The translations under genes were made by a program, and so were the position numbers. Below the pieces are notes generated by a model. That model was not told where the DNA came from. It did no database searches and saw only the letters and a program-made list of their open reading frames with translations. From Flavobacterium psychrophilum (GTDB taxonomy: Bacteria > Bacteroidota > Bacteroidia > Flavobacteriales > Flavobacteriaceae): a stretch of 20,262 bases of DNA. The stretch is taken from NCBI GenBank assembly GCA_945878515.1, contig CAMCTL010000055.1, positions 1 through 20,262 on the forward strand. The letters are read 5' to 3'. Position 1 is the stretch's first letter, and every line of letters begins with the position of its first letter. Positions 1 through 8,326 of this stretch are shown here, piece by piece.

Positions 1-209
1 CGTTTTTGGGCTAACTCAAAGGAAAGTTTGGTTCGGGTACTGTTTTCGAAGAATATGTTGGCAATGGTAATATCGCGAAGTGAAGGCACTTTTTTTATGG
101 GACGATTGATAACTTCTTTAAAATGATCGGCGGTTTCAAAAATAAGGTTGATATCTTGCTTGTTGATATATTTAATTCCTAATAAATGATTTACACTTAA
201 CTCGCTCAT
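1..209 (-). CDS. pyrB: Aspartate carbamoyltransferase, N-terminal part (cut by window edge)
   Basis: Only the first ~69 codons are in the window; the gene continues beyond base 1. The ATG is at 209-207 and the product begins MSELSVNHLLGIKYI. The visible part carries FFENSTRTKLSFE, the carbamoyl-phosphate-binding STRT loop of aspartate/ornithine transcarbamoylases with the Lys that follows it. PyrB joins carbamoyl phosphate to aspartate in the second step of pyrimidine synthesis, in the cytoplasm. It starts 6 nt after the pyrR stop, so the two are almost certainly co-transcribed and perhaps translationally coupled. The partner pyrR favours aspartate over ornithine transcarbamoylase; the STRT motif alone would not separate them. 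Confidence 0.92.
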   Translation of the reverse strand, partial: MSELSVNHLLGIKYINKQDINLIFETADHFKEVINRPIKKVPSLRDITIANIFFENSTRTKLSFELAQK

Positions 210-215
210 TTTCTT

Positions 216-755
216 TTATTTATTAATTAAATAAACGGCATCTTCACCGTCTTGTTCCTTCCAACAAACCTTAACTTTCTCGTCGTTGATAGCATCCACC
301 TGACGCCCTCGATAATCGGGTTGAATGGGCAAATGACGGCTAAAACGACGGTCAATTAATACTAACAACTCAATTGCTGACGGTCTTCCAAAGGATTGAA
401 TAGCAGTTAAAGCCGATCGAATACTTCGTCCTGTATAGAGTACATCGTCTATAAATACGACTTTTTTGTTCTCTACAATAAAATTGATTTGAGTTTTGTT
501 GGCTTCCAATGGTTTACTGGTTCTTCGGAAATCATCTCTAAAGAAAGTGATGTCCAAATATCCCAAAGCTATCTTTGAAATGTTGTACTCTTTTTCTAAT
601 AACTCTCTTAATCGTTCAGCTAGAAAAGCGCCACGCGGCTGAATACCAATTAAGATTGTGTTCGAAAAATCCAAGTGTTTTTCGATTAACTGACAGGCCA
701 AACGATGCAGAATGATATTGACTTCTTTTGAAGATAGCAATACTTTTTGACTCAT
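216..755 (-). CDS. pyrR: PyrR-type uracil phosphoribosyltransferase / pyr regulator
   Basis: The 179-residue product is the normal PyrR length. It is a type I phosphoribosyltransferase: the PRPP-binding loop is VVFIDDVLYTGRS at residues ~99-111, and the PRGAFLAERL stretch at 40-49 matches the family. PyrR proteins bind pyr mRNA (in Firmicutes) and also convert uracil plus PRPP to UMP. The frame is open further upstream to a TTG at 779, but the ATG at 755 (MSQKVLLSS) matches usual PyrR starts, and the upstream TTG lies inside the predicted -7 promoter element. It heads pyrR-pyrB. The product is clear; whether it regulates RNA here is unknown, because no leader hairpin is seen upstream. Confidence 0.93.
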   Translation of the reverse strand: MSQKVLLSSKEVNIILHRLACQLIEKHLDFSNTILIGIQPRGAFLAERLRELLEKEYNISKIALGYLDITFFRDDFRRTSKPLEANKTQINFIVENKKVVFIDDVLYTGRSIRSALTAIQSFGRPSAIELLVLIDRRFSRHLPIQPDYRGRQVDAINDEKVKVCWKEQDGEDAVYLINK

Positions 756-776
756 ATTGAAGTTTTGTTTGGAATA

Positions 777-784
777 CAAATATA
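777..784 (-). promoter_or_regulatory. Predicted -7 element for pyrR-pyrB
   Basis: Read on the minus strand this is TATATTTG, an exact TANNTTTG match to the Bacteroidota housekeeping -7 element. Transcription would start near 770, leaving only ~15 nt before the pyrR ATG at 755. No convincing TTG is seen at the -33 position, so only half of the promoter is supported. Confidence 0.5.
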
Positions 785-825
785 GGAATTATGAGTTATG
801 AATTATAAATTATAAGTTGAGATTT
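784..825. repeat. Degenerate heptamer array, about 6 units
   Basis: Seven-base units in unbroken register, consensus ATRARTT; the four best (ATGAGTT, ATGAATT, ATAAATT, ATAAGTT) cover 791-818, with weaker units on each side. It lies upstream of pyrR. One of a set of period-7 arrays in this window, each with its own consensus. The remaining stretch to 1012 is AT-rich, with nothing else recognisable. Confidence 0.6.
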
Positions 826-1012
826 TTAAGTCGATAAAATTGTTACCCTTTCGATTACCACAAAAGCATTTAATTGATTGAAATAGAATACTCTAGGATT
901 CAATATAATTTCATAAAATAATTATAGAACTTATTCTGCTAATTATATAACAAAATCTTTTTGTCTTTAAGATAATTTTACAAAGCCAATAAAAATGAAA
1001 AACCAATAAATT

Positions 1013-1186
1013 ATGAAAGACAAAATTACAATAGTAGTAATGCTTCTGATAATATTAATATCGGTGACAAGTTGCTCCATAGTCAAAGGAATATTTGAGG
1101 CTGGTGTGGGAGTTGGTATTTTTGTTATTGTTATTGCATTGGCAATAATCGCCTATATTGTAAGCAAAATTATGGGAAATAAATAA
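1013..1186 (+). CDS. Small predicted lipoprotein with one membrane segment (57 aa)
   Basis: The ATG is at 1013 and TAA at 1184-1186. The product starts MKDKITIVVMLLIILISVTSC: a short basic N-terminus, a hydrophobic stretch and a lipobox-like VTSC with Cys21, so signal peptidase II processing is likely. After SIVKGIFEAGVGVG comes a second hydrophobic stretch (about residues 36-52) and a basic tail ending SKIMGNK. Similar tiny proteins with a Cys-Ser-x-Val-Lys-Gly core are, as I recall, common in Bacteroidota and are sometimes mislabelled phosphatidate cytidylyltransferase; I assign no function. It is the only plus-strand gene in the first 10 kb. It ends just as the minus-strand terminator of the ABC-F gene begins. 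No convincing promoter is seen. Confidence 0.68.
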   Translation: MKDKITIVVMLLIILISVTSCSIVKGIFEAGVGVGIFVIVIALAIIAYIVSKIMGNK

Positions 1187-1215
1187 AAAAACCCCGCTAC
1201 ATCGTAACGAGATTT
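1185..1215 (-). terminator. Intrinsic terminator of the ABC-F gene
   Basis: On the minus strand, arm AAATCTCGTTAC (1215-1204), loop GAT, and arm GTAGCGGGGTTT (1200-1189) pair over 12 positions if three G-U pairs are allowed; a T tract runs on to 1185. Read as plus-strand RNA, the three G-U positions become mismatches, so it is built for minus-strand transcription. It lies 43 nt past the ABC-F stop. Confidence 0.75.
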
Positions 1216-1217
1216 AG

Positions 1218-1258
1218 TCTATTTTCTATTCTTTATTTTCTAGTTTCTATTTTCTCTT

Positions 1259-1259
<1 letters not shown>
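1218..1259. repeat. Heptamer array TCTATTT, 6 units
   Basis: Six consecutive 7-base units with consensus TCTATTT fill the space between the terminator hairpin and the ABC-F stop codon; the last base of the array is the first base of that stop codon on the plus strand. Units differ from consensus by 0-2 bases. Confidence 0.65.
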
Positions 1260-2923
<1,664 letters not shown>

Positions 2924-3019
2924 CTAAAATTCAAAATTAACGAACAAATCGCAACTACATTTTAAGCAAATAGTAATAAAAAAATCGCTTATGGATATCA
3001 GTAGCTTCCACTTTTCAGC

Positions 3020-3050
3020 AAAAAAAAAGAACTCGTTGTAGCGAGTCCTT
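3020..3050 (-). terminator. Intrinsic terminator of the 57-aa membrane protein gene
   Basis: Minus-strand arms AAGGACTCG (3050-3042) and CGAGTTCTT (3035-3027) form a 9-bp stem with one G-U pair around a 6-nt loop, followed by a run of T (complement of the A tract from 3028 down to 3020). It lies 20 nt beyond the stop at 3070. The plus strand also ends in T residues, but its stem has a mismatch, so minus-strand use is favoured. Confidence 0.78.
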
Positions 3051-3069
3051 TTTTTTATTCGACAATCAA

Positions 3070-3243
3070 CTAAACTGATTGTTCTTCTGCTTTCTTTTTT
3101 GCTTTTTTCTCTTTGTAAGCTTCCCAAGAAGCACCTCCTACCCAATAGGACAAGAAACCAACTAAGAAAAACATCAACCAAAATCCTATTGTAAGAATGG
3201 TTAAGAAAAGCAAAAAGCCTAAATACTGTGTAAAATCAAACAT
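3070..3243 (-). CDS. Small inner-membrane protein (57 aa), unknown function
   Basis: The start is ATG 3243 (MFDFTQYLG). Residues ~8-37 are strongly hydrophobic, enough for one long or two short membrane segments, and the tail (~43-57) is highly charged and lysine-rich (KEKKAKKKAEEQ), so a cytoplasmic C-terminus is likely. The reading frame extends 19 codons upstream, but those codons overlap the predicted -7 element at 3270-3277 and are not membrane-like. The gene is flanked by its own promoter and terminator, which strengthens the case for a real monocistronic gene. I do not recognise the family. Confidence 0.68.
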   Translation of the reverse strand: MFDFTQYLGFLLFLTILTIGFWLMFFLVGFLSYWVGGASWEAYKEKKAKKKAEEQSV

Positions 3244-3269
3244 TTTTCCGGAATTTTTGAATGTAAGTA

Positions 3270-3300
3270 CAAATGTATGTTTAATTATTTTTCTTAGCAA
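3270..3300 (-). promoter_or_regulatory. Promoter of the 57-aa membrane protein gene
   Basis: Minus strand: TTG at 3300-3298, a 20-nt spacer, then TACATTTG at 3277-3270, an exact TANNTTTG. Both halves and the spacing fit the Bacteroidota -33/-7 promoter. The predicted start is near 3264, about 20 nt before the ATG at 3243. Confidence 0.65.
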
Positions 3301-3482
3301 TAAATAGTGGATAATATTTTACAGCTATCCGAAACTTTTTAAGAAAAAGTTATAATGTGTTTGTTAATTCAGTGTTTGCAAAGACAATGTCAGAAAGATA
3401 GCAGTTCAATTTATTATTTCTTGCGCCGTTGAAGAATCAATAAAATTATAAACAATTTACTAAAAATAAGATTACTTCTTTT

Positions 3483-4532
3483 CTATTCCATAGAAAGTCT
3501 GGCCATAATTGGATAATGATCTGAATTTTCGAACTCAGAAAAACTTTCAAAGTCTTTGACTTTCATTGAGGCATCAGCAAAAATATAATCGATTCTAGCA
3601 GGATAATATCGAAATTTATATGTTGCTCCAAAACCAACACCAGCTTCTTCAAAACTGTCTTTTAACGCTCCTTTTATATTTCGATAAACGTATGAAAAAG
3701 CACTGTTATTCATATCGCCACAAATAATGATTGGATATGGGCAATCCTTTTTGTGTTCTTTTATAAGCTCAGCTTGTTGCTGTTGCTGCTTAAAAGCTTT
3801 GCTAATTCTCTTAAACAATTTCTGTGATTTACTTTGATCAATGGCATTAATGTTGTTCTCATCAAGCTCCGAAACATCTAGCGAAATCTTTATAGATTGA
3901 AGGTGCATATTATAAACTCTAATGATGTCTTTTCCTTTTTTGATATCTACAAAAACAACATTATTATTGGAGTTTGGAAACGGAATATTTCCTTGATTGA
4001 TAATTGGAAATTTAGAAAAAATAGCCTGAGCTGTTTTGATCTGATTGCCTTCCATCAAAATATATTTGTGGCTATAGACTTTCAAATCAATATTGGCAGA
4101 GTTAGAAAACTCCTGAATACACAATATATCGGGGTTTTTTTCATTGATAAAAGTCAGAATGTTTTGCGGTACATCATCTCTATCCAACCATTTGAAGACA
4201 TTCAACAACCGAACATTATAACTCATTACTGTAAAATCTTTTTCGTTTTCGGGAAAATCCTTAGCTGAAAATTTATAGTATTTATTAAAAAAAGTAATTC
4301 CCATCAAAAGCACCAGGCCAGAAATAATCATGCGTTTCTTTAATTGAAATCCCCAATACAGGAAAAATAAGCCATTCAAAATAAAAAACAAGGGCATAAA
4401 CAAGGTGAAAACCGACAAAAAAGGAAAAAGTTTTGGAGCCAAAAAAGGTAACAGATAGGCAACGAAAGTTGATACAGTAAGTACTATATTCAAAAAAAAC
4501 ATTAGCTTATTAAACCACGAAAGGTTTTTCAT
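3483..4532 (-). CDS. Membrane-anchored endonuclease/exonuclease/phosphatase family protein
   Basis: The 349-residue protein starts with about three hydrophobic segments (~10-33, 38-60, 68-82), followed by an EEP-fold domain (~98-347). Metal and catalytic positions are visible: SYN (Asn106), QE (Glu141), NMH (His210), GDMN (Asp273, Asn275), RIDYIF (Asp315) and the closing SDHYP (Asp338, His339). Family members hydrolyse phosphodiester bonds in nucleic acids, inositol phosphates or sphingomyelin; the substrate cannot be read from sequence. The transmembrane topology decides whether the catalytic domain faces cytoplasm or periplasm, and I cannot settle it. A run of five Gln (249-253) lies in a helix before the GDMN motif. 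It is the last gene of the mutL-rhomboid-rhomboid unit, 76 nt after the second rhomboid, with no promoter of its own seen. Confidence 0.85.
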   Translation of the reverse strand: MKNLSWFNKLMFFLNIVLTVSTFVAYLLPFLAPKLFPFLSVFTLFMPLFFILNGLFFLYWGFQLKKRMIISGLVLLMGITFFNKYYKFSAKDFPENEKDFTVMSYNVRLLNVFKWLDRDDVPQNILTFINEKNPDILCIQEFSNSANIDLKVYSHKYILMEGNQIKTAQAIFSKFPIINQGNIPFPNSNNNVVFVDIKKGKDIIRVYNMHLQSIKISLDVSELDENNINAIDQSKSQKLFKRISKAFKQQQQQAELIKEHKKDCPYPIIICGDMNNSAFSYVYRNIKGALKDSFEEAGVGFGATYKFRYYPARIDYIFADASMKVKDFESFSEFENSDHYPIMARLSME

Positions 4533-4542
4533 TTCCTATTTT

Positions 4543-4605
4543 GTTTATGGTTAATAGTTTATAGTATGTTGTTAAACCATAAACAACAAGCTATAAACCA
4601 CAAAC
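4543..4605. repeat. Palindromic heptamer array, 9 units
   Basis: Sixty-three bases divide exactly into nine heptamers. The left units follow GTTTATR and the right units follow YATAAAC, which is the reverse complement, so the array turns back on itself without losing the 7-nt register. GTTTATGGTT (4543-4552) pairs perfectly with AACCATAAAC (4575-4584). It occupies nearly all of the 76-nt gap between the second rhomboid and the EEP gene. It has no T tract on the minus strand, so it is a poor terminator. Confidence 0.65.
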
Positions 4606-4608
4606 TTT

Positions 4609-5481
4609 CTACTTCCCTGCTTTAAACAAAAATTCTTTTTCTTCTTTTGTCAAACAATCGTAACCCGAACGGCTGATTTTATCTAAAATATCATCGATTT
4701 GTTGTTGCGTTTTATCTTTGGTTACAATCTTTGATGTCGATTTTGCAAGTGGTTTGTTATAGTTTTTATGCACCTTTTTAAAAGGAGTTGATTCTTTTTT
4801 ATGAAACAAATTAACAAAAAAATCGAATAGGTTTGAAACAATTTTAGTCAAATCGGTTCCATTTTGGAGTAATTTAATAAAAATAAAACCGAAAAAAGCA
4901 CCAGCCAAATGGGCAATATGTCCACCAGAATTCTCGGATTGAATTTGCATTAAATCAATTAAAAGAATGACAACAGTAACATGCCACAGCTTTACATTTC
5001 CAATAATCAATAAACGCAAATTCATCAACGGTTGATAAGTCGTTGTGGCAACTAAAATCGCCATAATAGCACCCGATGCTCCAACAATTGGCGAAATAAT
5101 ATTCATTAAATAAAAAGAAAAAACGAAAACTATGCCCGAAAAAATAGCCGATAAAATATACAATCCCAATAACTGTTTCTGATTGAAAAAGGTCAAAAAC
5201 AATTGGCTAGAAAAATTCAGAATAATTAAATTAAAAAAAATATGAAAAATACCAGAATGAAAAAAAGAATAACTCAGGATTGACCAAGGTTTCCACAACA
5301 AATCCATAGGATTAGAGGACAAACTCACATATTGAAGAAAATTGATATCAATGTTGACATATTTCAATAAGCCAAAAATTACGTAAGAAACTAGAAAACA
5401 AGCAATATTCCAATAGATTAACCTTTGGGCTATTCCACCGAATTTGTATTGCTGTTTTAAGTCGTCTATAATACTTGCCAT
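4609..5481 (-). CDS. Rhomboid family intramembrane serine protease with C-terminal tail
   Basis: The 290-residue protein has about six hydrophobic segments between residues ~20 and 205. The rhomboid catalytic pair is Ser136 in GASGA (134-138) and His191 in GHIAHLAGA; Asn84 in HIFFN fits the oxyanion position. The His-Ile-Ala-His-Leu-Ala-Gly form is typical. Beyond residue ~210 a basic cytoplasmic tail ends in ILDKISRSGYDCLTKEEKEF, a conserved-looking C-terminal module that I recall from flavobacterial rhomboids (DUF6576-like; from memory). The substrate is unknown. It lies 59 nt downstream of the other rhomboid, and both follow mutL in one unit. Confidence 0.92.
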   Translation of the reverse strand: MASIIDDLKQQYKFGGIAQRLIYWNIACFLVSYVIFGLLKYVNIDINFLQYVSLSSNPMDLLWKPWSILSYSFFHSGIFHIFFNLIILNFSSQLFLTFFNQKQLLGLYILSAIFSGIVFVFSFYLMNIISPIVGASGAIMAILVATTTYQPLMNLRLLIIGNVKLWHVTVVILLIDLMQIQSENSGGHIAHLAGAFFGFIFIKLLQNGTDLTKIVSNLFDFFVNLFHKKESTPFKKVHKNYNKPLAKSTSKIVTKDKTQQQIDDILDKISRSGYDCLTKEEKEFLFKAGK

Positions 5482-5487
5482 TTTTAA

Positions 5488-5537
5488 GTTAGAGGTTTAA
5501 AAGTTTAAGATTGTTTAAAGGTTTAATCTGAAATCTG
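5488..5537. repeat. Irregular short repeats (GTTTAA word) between the two rhomboid genes
   Basis: GTTTAA occurs at 5495, 5503, 5513 and 5521 (spacings 8, 10, 8), with a related GTTAGA at 5488. This gap is not in perfect 7-nt register, unlike the others. Its right end, 5525-5536, is the reverse complement of AGATTTCAGATT, a word that occurs twice in the array beside mutL. Confidence 0.45.
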
Positions 5538-5540
5538 CAC

Positions 5541-6299
5541 TTAGTTCCAACGATTTTTATTAAACTGATTTTTCTTCCAAAACCACATCATAAAGAAACC
5601 AGTTATGGCTCCGCCGATGTGCGCAAAATGGGCAATTCCTGTACTTCCTGCACCAAAAATAGAACTTCCTTTAAATCCTAAAAACAAATCGATGGCTAAA
5701 ATTCCGGGTACAAAATATTTTGCTTTTATTGGAATAGGTATAAACATTATTCCCAATTCCGCATTTGGAAACATAAAAGCAAATGCAACTAATAATCCAT
5801 AAATAGCTCCAGACGCACCTAACATTGGTGAATTGTAAACAAGAAACATGTTTTGTAAAACTTCTTCGTCTAAATTTGGAGGTCTTACAGAAAAACTCAT
5901 TCCGCCTGTTTTAAGAAAATTTTGAAGTTGATTTTCCAAACCTAAGTCAGTCAAATGATTTAAACCTATATGATATGTATAATAATTAACTCCAGTATGC
6001 AACAAAGCTGCGCCTAGTCCACAAGAAATATAGAAAAACAAGAATTTTTTTCCTCCCCAAAAATGTTCTAACGCACTTCCAAAGGAATACAGCGCAAACA
6101 TATTGAATAAAATATGTGCTACATTGGGAAATGGCGCATGCATAAACATGTGCGTTATCAATTGCCAACCCTTAAATTGATCACTTTGAGGATAATAAAG
6201 GGCAAAAAAATCATAGGATACTGGTACAAAATAGGAACCAATAAAAAAGAGAATATTAATAATCAATAGTTGTTTTACAACTGGCGTGATATTCATCAT
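5541..6299 (-). CDS. Rhomboid family intramembrane serine protease
   Basis: The 252-residue protein has about six transmembrane helices. The nucleophile is Ser163 in GASGAIYG, the base His227 in HFAHIGG, and Asn66 in HILFN is the oxyanion residue, so all catalytic features are present. A ~50-residue loop (~105-157) between membrane segments is longer than in compact bacterial rhomboids. Its ATG (6299-6297) overlaps the mutL stop in an ATGA arrangement, pointing to coupled translation; a second Met follows directly and could also be used. It is paired with a second rhomboid 59 nt downstream. The two differ in their tails, so they probably have different substrates (inference). Confidence 0.93.
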   Translation of the reverse strand: MMNITPVVKQLLIINILFFIGSYFVPVSYDFFALYYPQSDQFKGWQLITHMFMHAPFPNVAHILFNMFALYSFGSALEHFWGGKKFLFFYISCGLGAALLHTGVNYYTYHIGLNHLTDLGLENQLQNFLKTGGMSFSVRPPNLDEEVLQNMFLVYNSPMLGASGAIYGLLVAFAFMFPNAELGIMFIPIPIKAKYFVPGILAIDLFLGFKGSSIFGAGSTGIAHFAHIGGAITGFFMMWFWKKNQFNKNRWN

Positions 6300-8152
6300 A
6301 GTGCAAATTTTTTGTCTAAATCTTCCACACGAATCGTTATGAAAGTAGGTTTTTGAAATGGGGAAACATTAGGATCTTTGCAAGCAAAAAGTCCGTTGAC
6401 TAGGTTTTCCTGTTCTTTTTCGGTTAAATAAGCTCCTGTTTTAACAGCCAAACTTCGGGCCATCGATTTGGCAATGGTATCATTCTGACTGAAACTGCTT
6501 TCGGGAATTCCGTTCTGCAAATCACTCAAAAGTTGTTCGAAAACAATCGAAACTTCACTTTCAGAAATGTTTACTGGCAATCCCGAAATCACAACGCTAT
6601 CTTCGTTGGTCTCTTCGAAAACAAAACCTGTATTGGTTAATGAAGGTTTCAATTCAGAAATTAATTGCATTTCATCATTCGAAAAATACAAATGCAAGGG
6701 AAACAACAACTGCTGACTTGAAGCCAAATGAACTGTGATATTGGTTAGAAATTGTTCATACAAAATACGTTGGTGCGCCCGTTGTTGATCAAGAATTATC
6801 ATTCCTGATTTTATTGGATTTACAATGTATTTTTTGTGAATTTGATAGGTTTTATGTACAACTTGTTCTACTTCATCATTGTTGAATAAAGAAGAAGTTA
6901 CGGTCTCATTTTCGAAAGTAATTGTGTCAGTTTCGTCAAAATCTTGTTTTAAACCTACGTACAAACTTTCCCAATTTGAAGTTGGTTCTGGTCTTCGGTA
7001 ATTTGAATTTGTGTTCGTAAAATGTTTGTTGGGTTGGTCTTCTTCTGAAAAAGGATTAAAACTACCATCCACCTGAATCGTAGGTGTTTCTCCATCTAAA
7101 TCTTTATAATGATATGGAATATCTAAATTGGAATCGCGCTCAAAATCCAAAATTGGAGCCACATTAAACTGTCCTAAACTATGCTTTATCGAAGCGCGCA
7201 GAATAGCATACAAAGCTGATTCATCATCAAATTTAATCTCCGTTTTTGTAGGATGAATATTAATATCAATTGTATTCGGTGGCACTTGAAGGTAAAGAAA
7301 ATAACTTGGTTGTGAGCCATCTTTGAGCAAACCATCGTAAGCAGCCATAACTGCGTGATGCAAATAACCATTTTTTATAAATCTATCATTTACAAAGAAA
7401 AACTGCTCTCCACGATTTTTTTTGGCAAACTCAGGCTTGCAAACAAAACCTTGAATGTTTACAATTTCTGTTTCTTCTTTCACCGGAACTAATTTTTCAT
7501 TGGTTTTGCCCGAAAAAATAGCTACAATTCTTTGCCTCAAACTCGATGGTTGCAAATTGAACATTTCGCTTCCGTTGTTGTAAAAAGTAAAATAGATTTG
7601 TGGATGCGCCAATGCCACGCGATGAAACTCATCAATAATATGCCGATACTCGACAATATCTGATTTTAGGAAATTGCGACGAGCGGGAATATTAAAAAAT
7701 AAATTTTTAACAACAAACGAGGTTCCTTTTGGCAAAACCGCCACATCTTGTGTTACAAACTTACTGCCTTCAATAACAATATGAGTTCCAAGTTCTTCTT
7801 GATCTTGCTTGGTCTTCATTTCTACGTGTGCAATCGCTGCAATGGAGGCCAATGCTTCACCACGAAAACCTTTGGTATGCAATGAAAATAAATCTTCGGC
7901 TTGTCGAATTTTGGAAGTGGCGTGACGTTCAAAACACATTCGTGCATCGGTAACGCTCATACCTTTGCCGTTATCAATGACTTGAACCAATGATTTTCCC
8001 GCGTCTTTTATAATCAATTTGATGTCATTTGCTCCAGCATCAACGGCATTTTCAAGCAATTCTTTGACTACCGAAGCTGGTCGCTGAACGACTTCTCCAG
8101 CGGCAATTTGATTCGCAACATGATCAGGAAGCAATTGAATAATACTCGACAT
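6296..8152 (-). CDS. mutL: DNA mismatch repair protein MutL
   Basis: The 618-residue protein is of normal MutL length. The N-terminal GHKL ATPase is intact: ELLENAVDAGA (31-41, Mg-binding Asn), DNGKGM (60-65), TSKI (79-82) and TKGFRGEAL (93-101). The S5-like transducer ends near VPPNTIDINIHPTKTEI (290-306). A variable linker (~335-430) precedes the C-terminal dimerisation domain. There, the endonuclease motif DQHA(x)2E(x)4E reads DQQRAHQRILYE (455-466), and no CPHGRP box is present near the end (SPFQKP at 597-602). MutL couples MutS mismatch recognition to strand processing. It starts the unit that includes both rhomboids and the EEP gene; the ATG is at 8152 (MSSIIQLLPDHVANQIAAGEV, the classical N-terminus). 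Confidence 0.97.
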   Translation of the reverse strand: MSSIIQLLPDHVANQIAAGEVVQRPASVVKELLENAVDAGANDIKLIIKDAGKSLVQVIDNGKGMSVTDARMCFERHATSKIRQAEDLFSLHTKGFRGEALASIAAIAHVEMKTKQDQEELGTHIVIEGSKFVTQDVAVLPKGTSFVVKNLFFNIPARRNFLKSDIVEYRHIIDEFHRVALAHPQIYFTFYNNGSEMFNLQPSSLRQRIVAIFSGKTNEKLVPVKEETEIVNIQGFVCKPEFAKKNRGEQFFFVNDRFIKNGYLHHAVMAAYDGLLKDGSQPSYFLYLQVPPNTIDINIHPTKTEIKFDDESALYAILRASIKHSLGQFNVAPILDFERDSNLDIPYHYKDLDGETPTIQVDGSFNPFSEEDQPNKHFTNTNSNYRRPEPTSNWESLYVGLKQDFDETDTITFENETVTSSLFNNDEVEQVVHKTYQIHKKYIVNPIKSGMIILDQQRAHQRILYEQFLTNITVHLASSQQLLFPLHLYFSNDEMQLISELKPSLTNTGFVFEETNEDSVVISGLPVNISESEVSIVFEQLLSDLQNGIPESSFSQNDTIAKSMARSLAVKTGAYLTEKEQENLVNGLFACKDPNVSPFQKPTFITIRVEDLDKKFAL

Positions 8153-8155
8153 TAT

Positions 8156-8197
8156 TAGATTTCAGATTATAGATTTCAGATTTTAGATTTTTAGTCT
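8156..8197. repeat. Heptamer array YAGATTT in the mutL leader
   Basis: Five near-identical units alternating TAGATTT and CAGATTT/CAGATTA (8156-8190) plus one weaker unit, starting 4 nt upstream of the mutL start codon. If the -7 element at 8219-8212 is used, the array lies inside the 5' untranslated region of the mutL message. Confidence 0.7.
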
Positions 8198-8211
8198 AAA
8201 ACGATAAAATA

Positions 8212-8219
8212 CAAATTTA
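8212..8219 (-). promoter_or_regulatory. Predicted -7 element for the mutL unit
   Basis: Minus-strand TAAATTTG is an exact TANNTTTG match, ~60 nt upstream of the mutL ATG and just downstream of the ribH terminator. No clear -33 TTG is present at the expected distance. Confidence 0.42.
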
Positions 8220-8260
8220 AAGATTTTCTGGTGGGATTACTATCTAAATAAATCATAAAA

Positions 8261-8299
8261 AACAAAAAACCTACACCATCAACAGAATAGTATAGGTTT
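8261..8299 (-). terminator. Intrinsic terminator after ribH
   Basis: Minus-strand arms AAACCTATAC (8299-8290) and GTGTAGGTTT (8276-8267) pair over 10 bp with one G-U, around a 13-nt loop, and are followed by a T-rich tract to 8261. It lies 28 nt past the ribH stop and separates TPR-ribH from the mutL unit. Confidence 0.82.
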
Positions 8300-8326
8300 A
8301 AATAATTATAGAAGTAAAATATATTT

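Noticed and set aside
2924..3181. An 85-codon open frame on the minus strand
   Set aside because: It crosses the terminator at 3020-3050 and the gene at 3070-3243 in another frame, and its composition is not protein-like.
3301..3482. Hairpin ACTTTTT-AAG-AAAAAGT at 3334-3350 as a terminator for the EEP gene
   Set aside because: The stem is almost entirely A-T with a 3-nt loop and no T tract after it; it is too weak to call. The rest of this gap shows nothing recognisable.
3897..4268. A 123-codon plus-strand open frame inside the EEP gene
   Set aside because: It is antisense to a conserved coding region with all EEP motifs; a shadow frame.
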